Source: Roseburia intestinalis L1-82 | GTDB lineage: Bacteria; Bacillota; Clostridia; Lachnospirales; Lachnospiraceae | Direction of reading: 5' to 3' | NCBI RefSeq assembly: GCF_900537995.1 | Contig: NZ_LR027880.1 | Coordinates: 27,501 to 91,500 of the forward strand | Length of the DNA stretch: 64,000 nt | Shown: positions 55,805 to 64,000 of the stretch, one piece after another | How positions within the stretch are numbered: the stretch's first letter is position 1 | How the letters are laid out: the number at the start of each line of letters is the position of its first letter | Notes under the pieces: model-generated | Databases searched by the model: none | Told to the model about the DNA's origin: nothing | What the model saw: only the letters and a program-made list of their open reading frames with translations | Made by a program: the position numbers and the translations under genes

Positions 55805-56476
55805 ATGGCAACGATCTATATAGTGGAAGACGATATTAATATTCGTGAAATTGAACGTTATGCGCTCAAAAACAGCGGTTATGAAGTGGAAGAATTTGAG
55901 GGCAGCGCATCATTTTTTAAGCGTCTGGAAAAAAATATCCCATCCCTGATCCTTTTAGATATCATGCTTCCGGGGGAAGACGGACTGGATATTTTAACAA
56001 GGATCCGGGCAGACAAGGCGACTGCGGATGTCCCGGTCATTATGGTAACGGCAAAGACAAGTGAGCTTGATAAGGTAAAGGGACTTGATCTTGGAGCAGA
56101 TGATTATATCACAAAGCCGTTTGGAGTCATGGAGCTGATCTCCCGTGTGAAAGCACTGCTTCGAAGAACAAGCCGCATAAATGAAGATTCACAGCTGATA
56201 CATGAAGATATCCTTATGGATATGGACAAACATGCCGTTACGGTTGCAGGGCAGCTGTGTGAGCTGACATTTAAAGAATTTGAATTGTTAAAGTACCTGA
56301 TGCTCAATCAGGGAATCGTTTTATCAAGAGACAAGATTATGGATCAGGTATGGGGATTTGAGTACGAAGGAGAGAGCCGTACCGTTGATATGCATATCAA
56401 AACACTGCGGCAGAAACTTGGAGCAGCAGGAGGCTGCATCAAGACCGTGCGGAATGTGGGGTACATGATCGAATGA
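55805..56476 (+). CDS. phoP: Response regulator PhoP/PhoB type
   Basis: 223 residues: receiver with acidic pair VEDD, phospho-acceptor in LILLDIMLPGEDG and YITKPFG; winged-helix OmpR/PhoB output domain (LTFKEFELLKYLMLNQGIVLSRDKIMDQVWGFEYEGESRTVDMHIKTLRQKLG). ATG at 55805 follows GAGG. The genomic setting among Pho-box genes identifies it as the phosphate regulator. Confidence 0.93.
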   Translation: MATIYIVEDDINIREIERYALKNSGYEVEEFEGSASFFKRLEKNIPSLILLDIMLPGEDGLDILTRIRADKATADVPVIMVTAKTSELDKVKGLDLGADDYITKPFGVMELISRVKALLRRTSRINEDSQLIHEDILMDMDKHAVTVAGQLCELTFKEFELLKYLMLNQGIVLSRDKIMDQVWGFEYEGESRTVDMHIKTLRQKLGAAGGCIKTVRNVGYMIE

Positions 56477-57786
56477 AAAAAAGAATTAATACCGGTTTTA
56501 TGTTGATTGCGGCAATCGCCATTGTGGTGACTGCCGTTTGTTCTATGTTTCTTTTTTATCAGATCCTGGAGGAACAGATATTTGATGATTTAAAGGCAAG
56601 TGCACATGTTGTCTCGGTGATCAGTCCGAATGAACTTTCGAAGGATATCACGTATTCCCTGGAAAATGACGGGCTGCGCATCACCTGCGTGGATACGGAT
56701 GGCACGGTCCTGTATGACAGTATGGAAGATGCGTCTTCTATGGAGAACCATAAGGAACGCCCGGAAATTGCGGAGGCCATAAAAAATGGCGAGGGAAAAT
56801 CAATCCGTGTCTCAGCTACGTCGTCAAAGCATACCTTTTATTATGCACTTAGAAAAGAAGATGGGAGCGTTGTGCGTGTTGCGAAAGAGAGCGGAAGTAT
56901 TTATCATCTGGTGTCTACGATGTCAGGACTGATCTTAGCGGTCGGCCTGATGGTATTTCTGATGTGTGTATTTTATTCTTACCGTCTGACACGGAGACTC
57001 ATGGCACCGATCGGGAAAATGGCAGATAATATTATCCTGGTGGATGAGACGGAAGTTTACGAGGAAATGCGCCCGTTTATTTCCATGATCAAAAAACAGC
57101 ATATGGATATTTTAAATCATGCGCAGATGCGTCAGGAGTTTACAGCCAACGTTTCCCATGAATTAAAGACGCCGTTGACTGCGATCTCCGGATATGCGGA
57201 ACTGATCGCAAGCGGAATGACGGGCGGGGAGGATACCGCGCATTTTGCAAATGAGATCCATAAGAGTGCAGAGCGTCTGCAGGCATTGATCAACGACATC
57301 ATAAAACTGTCGGAACTGGATGACAGTGATCTGAAACTTGAATTTGAGACGGTAGATCTGCATGACCTTGGGGAGCAGTGCATTCATTCCATGCAGATGC
57401 AGGCAGATAAAAATGAGGTGACGCTGCACTTAGAGGGGGCGTCTGTTCCAATGAGCGGAAACAAGACGCTGCTTGAGGAACTGCTTTTTAACCTGTGCAG
57501 TAATGCGGTGCGCTACAACAAAAAAGGCGGCAGTGTCACGATCGTGACTACGATCGAAAATACCAGACCGGTCCTGATCGTAAAAGATACCGGTATCGGA
57601 ATCCCGAAAGAACAGCAGGAACGCGTCTTTGAGCGTTTCTACCGTGTCGATAAGAGCCGGTCAAAATCCACCGGCGGCACAGGTCTGGGGCTTGCCATTG
57701 TAAAGCATATTGTCGCGCAGCATGATGCGCAGATGACGCTGACAAGTGAGGTTGGTGTGGGTACGGAGATCAAGATTGTATTTTAG
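56473..57786 (+). CDS. phoR: Sensor histidine kinase PhoR type
   Basis: 437 residues: two membrane segments (about 9-29 and 153-175) bracketing an external sensor domain, a HAMP-like linker, H-box FTANVSHELKTPLTAISGYAE, N-box LFNLCSNAVRYNKKGG, G1 DTGIGIP, F ERFYRVDKSRS, G2 GTGLGLAIVKHI. Overlaps phoP by 4 nt (ATGA). It phosphorylates PhoP under phosphate limitation, with PhoU and Pst as the inhibitory input. Confidence 0.94.
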   Translation: MKKRINTGFMLIAAIAIVVTAVCSMFLFYQILEEQIFDDLKASAHVVSVISPNELSKDITYSLENDGLRITCVDTDGTVLYDSMEDASSMENHKERPEIAEAIKNGEGKSIRVSATSSKHTFYYALRKEDGSVVRVAKESGSIYHLVSTMSGLILAVGLMVFLMCVFYSYRLTRRLMAPIGKMADNIILVDETEVYEEMRPFISMIKKQHMDILNHAQMRQEFTANVSHELKTPLTAISGYAELIASGMTGGEDTAHFANEIHKSAERLQALINDIIKLSELDDSDLKLEFETVDLHDLGEQCIHSMQMQADKNEVTLHLEGASVPMSGNKTLLEELLFNLCSNAVRYNKKGGSVTIVTTIENTRPVLIVKDTGIGIPKEQQERVFERFYRVDKSRSKSTGGTGLGLAIVKHIVAQHDAQMTLTSEVGVGTEIKIVF

Positions 57787-57867
57787 TGAAAAAAGTCTAA
57801 CCGAATCCTCAAATTTATGTTACAATAAAAAGATGCAAAAAATATACTATTGAGGAGCACAGCAATC

Positions 57868-60800
57868 ATGTTTTCCATATCAGACATTAAGCAGGAAGCA
57901 TATCCGGCAGCATACCGCCGGGGAAAGGAATTGTATGAGCGGGGACTCGTGCAGGAATTTTCCTATGACGTATACACGGAAGATGGCGTTCCAAAGGCAG
58001 AATTAATTGGAAGAGTAAAAGGAACAGTCGAGGATCACTACGATGTCCGGCTTGTGATAGATGAAGAATATGCGGAAGTTTCAGAGAGCCGCTGCAACTG
58101 TGAGGCGTTTTGCAACTATGAGGGCATCTGCAAGCACTGTGTTGCCGTTGCGCTTGCCTATGTGAACCGCAGACAGGCGAAAGATATCTTAAATGCAAAA
58201 CTTGGAGTAAGCGAGAAGACAGAGCAGAAGAACATCCGCACGGAAAAAGAGTTAAAAACGGATACTTCATTAAAAAATCTGTTAAACCGTTATTCCATGC
58301 GTGCAGGTTCCACCTATCTTTTACCGGAAAATATTTACGGCAAGGTGGAGTTAGAGCCTTATTTCAAGATGGAATACAGTTATGCCACGGTGGAATTTAA
58401 GATTGGAATGGAGCAGAAATATGTACTCAAAAATATTTCTGCATTTTTACACTCGATTAAAATCAATGAAAAAGTCCGTTACGGTAAAAAACTGGAGTTT
58501 TATCATCATCTGGATGCATTTACGGAATCTGCAAAACGTATGATTGCATTTATGGAACAGCAGGAGATGGATAAAAGACGTCAGAGCCAGTTCCATGCAT
58601 ATTATGCGTATACGGGCAGTTATGAACGCACGATGGAGTTAGACAGTGTGGGGATCGACCGTTTTTTTGAGGCAGTCGGGGATATGCCGTTTGAGGCAGA
58701 GGTAGGATTTTTACCGGAGGATACCTATACATTTTCACCGGAAGAAAAGCGTCCGAAGCTGGTTATCCGTCAGGGCGGTTCCGGTATCTTTCTGATGCTG
58801 GAAGATGATTCTGTGATCATCGGTGAAAAATATTTTTATTTCTATGACGCGGATATGATCTACCGCAGTCCGGCAGGAATGAAAGAAACGGTCGGAGAAT
58901 TTTTTGAATTTCTGCACCGCCAGACCGGAGGACAGACTTATATCGCTGCAGATGAGCTTGCCATGTTCTGCCGCGACCTGCTTCCATTACTGAAAAAATA
59001 TTTTAAAGTGGAAAAAGAGGCAGGATTTGATGAGAGCCTTTATGTGCCGCCGAAACCTGAGTTTGAACTTTATTTAGACAGACAGGATATGAATACGGTA
59101 GGTGCAAAACTGATGGCAGCTTACGGGGATGATAAATATAATGTCCTCGAGAAGATCGCACCGGGTGAAGTGCGCGATCTCGCAGAGGAACTCCGCATCA
59201 AAAATCTTGTGGAACCGTATTTCAATGAATATGCGCTGTCCCAGACAGTCTTTGTGCTGAAGAACAATGAGGAGATGTTGTATCAGTTAGTTTCAGGTGG
59301 ATTGAGAAGACTGGGTGAATTTATGACCATTTATACAACGGAAAATTTCCGCAATTTAAAGGTGGTATCTTCCCCGGCCGTTTCCGTGGGTATCTCGTTA
59401 AAAAGTGATCTTCTGGAATTAAAAATTCATTCCGATGAGATGTCACGGGAGGAACTTGCCTACCTGCTCTCAAAATATGACAGGAAAAAGAAGTATATCC
59501 GTTTGAAAAACGGCGACTTTTTAAATATTGAAGAGGACGGTTTAAGTACGTTGGCGGAAGTCAGCGAGGATCTGCGCCTGACGGAGACAAATCTCAAAAA
59601 AGGCACTTTAATTGTACCAAAATACCGCGCAATGTATCTGGACGCGGCATTAAAGAACAATCAGCTTCTCTCGATCGAGAAAAATAAAGAGTTCAAGGGC
59701 ATGGTCCGCAACATGAAGACGATCGAGGACAGTGACTATGAAGTGCCGGAAGCGCTGAATTCTATTATGAGAAGTTACCAGAAGAATGGATTCCTGTGGT
59801 TAAAGACGCTGCGTGAGAATGGATTCGGCGGTATTTTAGCCGATGATATGGGACTTGGAAAGACGCTTCAGGTCATCAGCCTTTTAACGGCAGAACAGCA
59901 AGAAATGCAGGCTGGGGAAAAGGAACTGCGCCGTTCCCTGATCGTGTGTCCGGCATCTCTGGTCTACAACTGGCAGAAAGAGATCACACGCTTTGCACCA
60001 CAGTTAAAAACAGTCATTGTTGCCGGAAGTGTACCGGATCGTGCGTCGATCATCCGTCACAGCAAAGAGGGAGAAATCCTTATTACTTCGTATGATCTGT
60101 TAAAACGTGATGCCGAAGTGTACCAGAAGTTTGTATTTGCGATTCAGGTCATCGATGAGGCACAGTATATCAAGAACCCGTCCACACAGGCGGCAAAAGG
60201 TGTCAAAAAGATCACTGCGGCATTCAAGCTGGCATTGACCGGAACACCGATCGAAAACAGACTCAGTGAGCTCTGGAGTATTTTTGATTATCTGATGCCG
60301 GGATTTTTGTATACCTATCAGAAGTTCCGGGAGGAGATCGAGCTTCCGATCGCTGTGAATCAGGATGCAAACAAGATGGAGCGTTTACAGCGCATGATCC
60401 GTCCGTTTATTTTAAGACGTCTGAAAGGGGATGTGTTAAAAGACCTTCCGGAGAAGATCGAAGAAAATGTATTCGCAAGACTCGATGGCGAACAGATGCA
60501 GTTATATGATGCTTATGCGACCAGGATGAAGGAAATGCTTAGCCAGCAGAATGAGAAAGAGTTCCATAAAGGCAGGATGCAGATCCTTTCCGAACTTACC
60601 AAACTGCGTCAGCTCTGCTGTGATCCGGGACTTTTACTGGAAGATTACCATGGAGAATCCGCAAAGACCGACATGTGTATGGAATTGATCGTAAACGCAG
60701 TCGGAGCAGGACACAAGATCCTTCTGTTCTCGCAGTTTACATCCATGTTAGACCGTCTGACAGAGCGCCTGAAAAAAGAAGGAATCGACTACTATCTTCT

Positions 60801-61167
60801 GACCGGTTCTGTAAATAAGGAAAAACGTATGCAGATGGTGGAAAGTTTTAATAACGATGATGTTCCGGTATTCTGTATCAGCTTAAAGGCGGGTGGAACC
60901 GGATTAAACCTTACCTCCGCGGACATCGTCATCCACTACGATCCGTGGTGGAATGTTGCCGTGCAGAACCAGGCGACAGACCGTGCGCACCGTATCGGAC
61001 AGAAGCATGTCGTGACGGTATACAAACTTGTGGCAGAGGGAACGATCGAGGAGAAGATCATCGATATCCAGGAGCGGAAAAAGAAACTTGCCGAGCAGGT
61101 GCTCGAGGGCGAAGGAATGGATTCTGCAAGCTTCACAAAAGAAGAGATTCTTGAATTGCTTGGCTGA
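57868..61167 (+). CDS. SWI2/SNF2-family helicase with SWIM zinc finger
   Basis: 1099 residues. The N-terminal SWIM finger is C-x-C-x(9)-C-x2-H type (SRCNCEAFCNYEGICKHCVAVALAY, about 75-100); a long middle domain is typical of bacterial SNF2 proteins. The C-terminal SF2 ATPase has GGILADDMGLGKTLQVI, DEAQYIKNP, LTGTPIENRLSELWSIFDYLMPG, FSQFTSMLDRL, SLKAGGTGLNLT and ATDRAHRIGQ. ATP-driven remodelling of DNA-protein complexes; it probably recycles RNA polymerase (as RapA does) or acts in repair. ATG at 57868 follows GAGGAG. Monocistronic. Confidence 0.93.
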   Translation: MFSISDIKQEAYPAAYRRGKELYERGLVQEFSYDVYTEDGVPKAELIGRVKGTVEDHYDVRLVIDEEYAEVSESRCNCEAFCNYEGICKHCVAVALAYVNRRQAKDILNAKLGVSEKTEQKNIRTEKELKTDTSLKNLLNRYSMRAGSTYLLPENIYGKVELEPYFKMEYSYATVEFKIGMEQKYVLKNISAFLHSIKINEKVRYGKKLEFYHHLDAFTESAKRMIAFMEQQEMDKRRQSQFHAYYAYTGSYERTMELDSVGIDRFFEAVGDMPFEAEVGFLPEDTYTFSPEEKRPKLVIRQGGSGIFLMLEDDSVIIGEKYFYFYDADMIYRSPAGMKETVGEFFEFLHRQTGGQTYIAADELAMFCRDLLPLLKKYFKVEKEAGFDESLYVPPKPEFELYLDRQDMNTVGAKLMAAYGDDKYNVLEKIAPGEVRDLAEELRIKNLVEPYFNEYALSQTVFVLKNNEEMLYQLVSGGLRRLGEFMTIYTTENFRNLKVVSSPAVSVGISLKSDLLELKIHSDEMSREELAYLLSKYDRKKKYIRLKNGDFLNIEEDGLSTLAEVSEDLRLTETNLKKGTLIVPKYRAMYLDAALKNNQLLSIEKNKEFKGMVRNMKTIEDSDYEVPEALNSIMRSYQKNGFLWLKTLRENGFGGILADDMGLGKTLQVISLLTAEQQEMQAGEKELRRSLIVCPASLVYNWQKEITRFAPQLKTVIVAGSVPDRASIIRHSKEGEILITSYDLLKRDAEVYQKFVFAIQVIDEAQYIKNPSTQAAKGVKKITAAFKLALTGTPIENRLSELWSIFDYLMPGFLYTYQKFREEIELPIAVNQDANKMERLQRMIRPFILRRLKGDVLKDLPEKIEENVFARLDGEQMQLYDAYATRMKEMLSQQNEKEFHKGRMQILSELTKLRQLCCDPGLLLEDYHGESAKTDMCMELIVNAVGAGHKILLFSQFTSMLDRLTERLKKEGIDYYLLTGSVNKEKRMQMVESFNNDDVPVFCISLKAGGTGLNLTSADIVIHYDPWWNVAVQNQATDRAHRIGQKHVVTVYKLVAEGTIEEKIIDIQERKKKLAEQVLEGEGMDSASFTKEEILELLG

Positions 61168-61217
61168 TTAAAAAAGCATGGGCTGCATAAGGTAATGTAT
61201 TTTTATTAAAACATTGA

Positions 61218-61246
61218 TTGACAAATCATGGTGCATAAGATATGAT
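61218..61246 (+). promoter_or_regulatory. Promoter of the riboswitch-mntP unit
   Basis: TTGACA (61218-61223), 17-nt spacer, TATGAT (61241-61246). Confidence 0.82.
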
Positions 61247-61252
61247 GTGAAA

Positions 61253-61497
61253 ACAGCGTTTGGCATAAGTGAAAAACTTATGATAAGCACAGGCTGGTTT
61301 GTAAGGGAAGCAGTCTGTGAAACCGTGAGGGAGTAGTTCGCGTGATCGCGTGGTTTGTCAACATACCGGTTTCTTTTGGTGGGCACACACGAAAAGAACC
61401 TGGCAAATCTTAAAGAATGAGACTCATGTATATTTTTGTAGGGATATCTGCGAGGATATCCGGTACAGGAATATACGTGGAGTCTCTTTTTTTGACA
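61253..61497 (+). promoter_or_regulatory. yybP-ykoY manganese riboswitch with terminator
   Basis: The leader contains the conserved core of the Mn2+-sensing yybP-ykoY class: GGGAGTAG (61329-61336), then GTCAACATACCGG (about 61357-61369), separated by a GC hairpin. It is followed by a long hairpin GAGACTC...GGAGTCTC with inner GGATATC/GATATCC, ending in TTTTTTT (61419-61497). Mn2+ binding would be expected to release termination and turn on the exporter downstream. Identification is by motif and by gene context; 5' limits are approximate. Confidence 0.82.
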
Positions 61498-61632
61498 TAT
61501 TTAACAGATAAATATTATCAGTAAAAACATGAGGGAAATTGGAAATCACTGCAGAAATGGCGCATACAGTACAAAATAACTGCGGAAATATCACGGAAAA
61601 TGTCTGATACAAAAAGAAAGCGGTGAAAAAAG

Positions 61633-62211
61633 ATGGCGATTTTTATTGAATTGTTTCTGATGGGAGTCGGGCTGTCCATGGATGCATTTGCAGTGTCGAT
61701 CTGCAAAGGACTCGGGATGCGAAAGGTCAACAAAAAACAGGCACTTGTGATCGGGTTATTTTTCGGAGGATTTCAGGCATTGATGCCATTTGTCGGATGG
61801 CTTTTAGGAAGTCAGTTTGAAAAGTATATCACAAGCATCGATCACTGGATCGCATTTATATTACTTGGAATTATTGGTGGAAAAATGATCGTGGAATCCG
61901 TGAAGCCGGATAAGGAAGACGATGAAGTAAAAGAAATGGATGCACCACTCGATTTAAAAGAGATGTTTGTACTTGCCGTTGCGACAAGTATTGATGCGCT
62001 TGCAGTCGGGATCACATTTGCGTTTTTGGATTACCCGATCGTAGAGGCGATCACGGTGATCGGAATCACTACCTTTGTTATTTCTATTGGTGGGGTTTAT
62101 GTCGGAAACTTTTTCGGAAACAAGTACGAAAAGAAAGCAGAGTTTGTTGGTGGACTGATCTTAGTTCTGCTCGGGGTGAGAATTCTTTTGACACATCTGG
62201 GTATTTTATAA
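61633..62211 (+). CDS. mntP: Manganese efflux pump MntP
   Basis: 192 residues, six membrane helices in two repeats, each with an acidic motif: GLSMDAFAVSICKGLG and ATSIDALAVGITFAFL. Exports excess Mn2+. Family and riboswitch agree. Followed 30 nt later by a cation exchanger. Confidence 0.93.
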   Translation: MAIFIELFLMGVGLSMDAFAVSICKGLGMRKVNKKQALVIGLFFGGFQALMPFVGWLLGSQFEKYITSIDHWIAFILLGIIGGKMIVESVKPDKEDDEVKEMDAPLDLKEMFVLAVATSIDALAVGITFAFLDYPIVEAITVIGITTFVISIGGVYVGNFFGNKYEKKAEFVGGLILVLLGVRILLTHLGIL

Positions 62212-62241
62212 ATAACAGGAAAAACGAAGGAGGAAATGTGT

Positions 62242-63198
62242 ATGGTGGCGATGATGCAGTCAATAGTTTTATTACTGGTGGGATTTGTTTTATTGATTAA
62301 AGGTGCAGATTTTTTTGTTGAGGGAAGTTCTTCCGTTGCAAGGACTCTGCGGATTCCGTCTATGATTGTCGGACTCACGATCGTTGCAATGGGGACGAGC
62401 CTGCCGGAACTTGCTGTTAGTGTAACAGCTTCCGTTGCCGGAAATAATGCATTGGCAGTCAGCAATGTGATTGGCTCTAACCTATTTAATTTAATGCTTG
62501 TATGCGGGGCATGTGCATTATTTGCACCGCTGATCGTACAGAAAGATACATTAAAAAAAGAAATACCAGTTTCTGTTCTGTGCGCGGTGTTTTTGTTTGT
62601 TCTGGGAATTTCCGGCATGGAGATAGGAAGAACAGATGGTGTGATATTGTTACTTCTTTTTATTGGATTTTTGGTATGGATGGTACGGTCAGCATTAAAA
62701 GCGCATGCGGCATCGGCAGAAGCAGAAGATCCTTCCGGTGAATATAAAATTTATCCTGCATGGAAATGTGCATTATATATTGTGGGTGGTGCAGTGGCTA
62801 TTAAATTTGGCGGGGATTTTGTTGTAGATGGTGCGTCAGCGATTGCCGTAAAAGCCGGGTTAAGCCAGAATCTGATTGGACTTACGATCGTTGCAATGGG
62901 AACCAGCCTGCCGGAATTTGTCACCTCTGTGGTAGCTGCAAGAAAAAATGAAGTTGATATGGCATTTGGAAATGTGATCGGATCAAATATTTTTAATATT
63001 CTGTTTATTCTGGGAGTGACAGCAGCGATAAGTCCGGTAGCGTTTATTATGGAAAATGTGGTGGACAGTATACTTTTGGTGCTGGTAAGCATTCTTGTAT
63101 GGGTGTTTGCATGGAGCAGGCTTCATATAGAGAAAAAAGAAGGTGTGGTGCTGCTTGCATTATATGCAGCATACCTGGTGTATATCTGTATGAGATAG
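62242..63198 (+). CDS. Ca2+/cation:H+ or Na+ antiporter (CaCA, YrbG-like)
   Basis: 318 residues, ten membrane helices in two inverted repeats. The duplicated alpha motifs read IVAMGTSLPELAVSVTASVAGNNALAVSNVIGSNLFNL and IVAMGTSLPEFVTSVVAARKNEVDMAFGNVIGSNIFNI. It probably exports Ca2+ in exchange for Na+ or H+. ATG at 62242 is used since AAGGAGG is 8 nt ahead; ATG 62236 would be too close. Likely co-transcribed with mntP. Confidence 0.92.
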   Translation: MVAMMQSIVLLLVGFVLLIKGADFFVEGSSSVARTLRIPSMIVGLTIVAMGTSLPELAVSVTASVAGNNALAVSNVIGSNLFNLMLVCGACALFAPLIVQKDTLKKEIPVSVLCAVFLFVLGISGMEIGRTDGVILLLLFIGFLVWMVRSALKAHAASAEAEDPSGEYKIYPAWKCALYIVGGAVAIKFGGDFVVDGASAIAVKAGLSQNLIGLTIVAMGTSLPEFVTSVVAARKNEVDMAFGNVIGSNIFNILFILGVTAAISPVAFIMENVVDSILLVLVSILVWVFAWSRLHIEKKEGVVLLALYAAYLVYICMR

Positions 63199-63204
63199 GT
63201 GGGC

Positions 63205-63349
63205 GTTACTGTTCACTCGCAAGCTTGACACTTGCTGTCAAGCTGTGCGCCAAAGACTATATCATGCCAGATTACAGCCCCATGCATCGAAGATGCATTT
63301 AAAATGGGCTGTAATCGTTACTGCTCACACAGTATGTGTGAACAGTAAC
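63205..63349. mobile_element. 145-bp MITE-like element with 8-bp target duplication
   Basis: Terminal inverted repeats GTTACTGTTCAC (63205-63216) and GTGAACAGTAAC (63338-63349) are flanked on both sides by AGGTGGGC (63197-63204 and 63350-63357), a perfect direct repeat of target-duplication size. Inside are three more perfect hairpins: AGCTTGACA/TGTCAAGCT, GATTACAGCCC/GGGCTGTAATC enclosing ATGCATC/GATGCAT, and GTTACTGCTCACAC/GTGTGAACAGTAAC, which competes with the terminal pairing. Non-coding. Inserted directly after the antiporter stop codon. Confidence 0.7.
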
Positions 63350-63473
63350 AGGTGGGCTTCAAAAGCAGAGTTTTGACAAATATGTTTATTGAAGAGTTCT
63401 GGGCAAAAGAGTATAATAAAAATATAATTGCCTGGGAGATTAACTAGATGAAAGTTTAGGGAGGTAACACAGT

Positions 63474-63860
63474 ATGGAGTTTTTTGATAAGTTAAGTGAG
63501 ACGATCGTGAGTGCGGGTAAGGATGTTGGGCAGAAGGCCAAGGATGTGTCTGAGATCGCAAAGTTAAAGATGGATATTAGATCCAAAGAGGATTTCGTGG
63601 AAAAACAGTATGCGGAACTTGGAAAAGCATATTATGAGAAACACAAAGATGAGGAAAATGCGGAAACCGAAGAAAAGACACCGGAACAGGAGCACTTTTT
63701 CCTGATTACGGAGGCACTCGGAGAGATCGAGCGTATGCGTGCAGAAGTATTTAAGCTTCAGGGAGCCACAGAATGTCCGAAATGTGGTGCCAAAATGCCG
63801 CAGGGAGCAGCGTTCTGCAGCAACTGCGGAACAAAGATGGACGATATGTTTGAGGAATAG
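63474..63860 (+). CDS. Zinc-ribbon protein with N-terminal coiled coil
   Basis: 128 residues: amphipathic and coiled N-terminal region (FDKLSETIVSAGKDVGQKAKDVSEIAKLKMDIRSKEDFVEKQYAELGKAYY), then a C-terminal zinc ribbon CPKCGAKMPQGAAFCSNCG. GGGAGG precedes the ATG. A common small protein in Clostridia, of unknown role. Confidence 0.85.
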   Translation: MEFFDKLSETIVSAGKDVGQKAKDVSEIAKLKMDIRSKEDFVEKQYAELGKAYYEKHKDEENAETEEKTPEQEHFFLITEALGEIERMRAEVFKLQGATECPKCGAKMPQGAAFCSNCGTKMDDMFEE

Positions 63861-63871
63861 GAGCCGGATGC

Positions 63872-64000
63872 GTGGAAAATCAGAATAAAGTCCGGGCAGA
63901 TCTGCGTCAGTTAAATCCTTTTTTCATGGTGGCGTTTGTGGGGATTATTTATCACCTGCGAATCCGGACGATGGCGGGAGATGATGTTTTCTTTTCACAG
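63872..64000 (+). CDS. Start of a membrane protein cut by the window end
   Basis: GTG at 63872, with AGGAG 8 nt upstream, opens 43 codons without a stop: ENQNKVRADLRQLNPFFMVAFVGIIYHLRIRTMAGDDVFFS. A short basic head, a hydrophobic segment and a GDD motif after it resemble polytopic glycosyltransferase-like (DUF6056-type) membrane proteins. Too short to be sure. Confidence 0.5.
   Translation, partial: MENQNKVRADLRQLNPFFMVAFVGIIYHLRIRTMAGDDVFFSQ

Noticed and set aside
63205..63349. The hairpin cluster as an integron attC site or a simple terminator
   Set aside because: No attC core motifs or integrase are present and there is no T-run; perfect end repeats and a flanking 8-bp duplication fit a MITE better.

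Overview
The window reads as a low-GC Gram-positive anaerobe, most likely a Lachnospiraceae (Roseburia-like) gut bacterium. The signs are clostridial-type rRNA and tRNA genes, a T-box tyrS, BirA and PhoP operators of the Firmicute type, lipoprotein signals with Lys-rich N-termini, ferredoxin-linked 2-oxoacid oxidation and two ECF sigma/anti-sigma pairs. The genus is an inference from overall character, not from a search.

Layout. 1-3085: 3' part of a 23S rRNA gene, then tRNA-Asn, tRNA-Glu and tRNA-Cys with a terminator and no 5S gene. 3245-5392: a methyl-accepting chemotaxis protein. About 5400-23220: a GC-richer, decayed mobile block. It holds a 5'-truncated IS30-type transposase fused by deletion to a 3'-truncated MobA/MobL relaxase, a DUF3847 gene, a recognisable oriT nic region, a primase/helicase pair, a DUF6076 protein, a frameshifted sigma-like gene and three copies of a small paralogous protein. 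Its cargo is a LytTR two-component system, a divergent pseudo-receiver, a propeller-type lipoprotein, a truncated TetR, a DUF1254/DUF1214 lipoprotein and a lipid-anchored alkyl sulfatase. No integrase or recombinase is visible, so the element looks immobile by itself.

23550-63870: chromosomal housekeeping and accessory genes. These are ECF sigma with a COG4880 beta-propeller protein; a second tRNA-Cys; an esterase; tyrS with T-box; a second ECF/anti-sigma pair; a HAD phosphatase; a biotin cluster (bioY-bioB-bioD-bioA) under a double BirA operator; 2-oxoacid:ferredoxin oxidoreductase; an SLC13-type permease and an EamA exporter. A large phosphate region follows: operon GDPD-lipase-MFS-alarmone synthetase-ppk1, then pstSCAB-phoU, then Na/Pi cotransporter-phoP-phoR. 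Then come a SWI2/SNF2 helicase, mntP behind a yybP-ykoY manganese riboswitch, a cation/Ca exchanger, a small MITE-like element with a target duplication, a zinc-ribbon protein and the start of a membrane protein cut by the window edge.

Most notable: (i) three promoters carry matching 11-bp-spaced TTTACA repeats (PhoP boxes), which places the lipid-degradation/alarmone/polyphosphate operon in the Pho regulon; (ii) the PstS phosphate-binding protein appears circularly permuted; (iii) the mobile block carries an unusual surface lipoprotein module, bracketed by homologous gene fragments.
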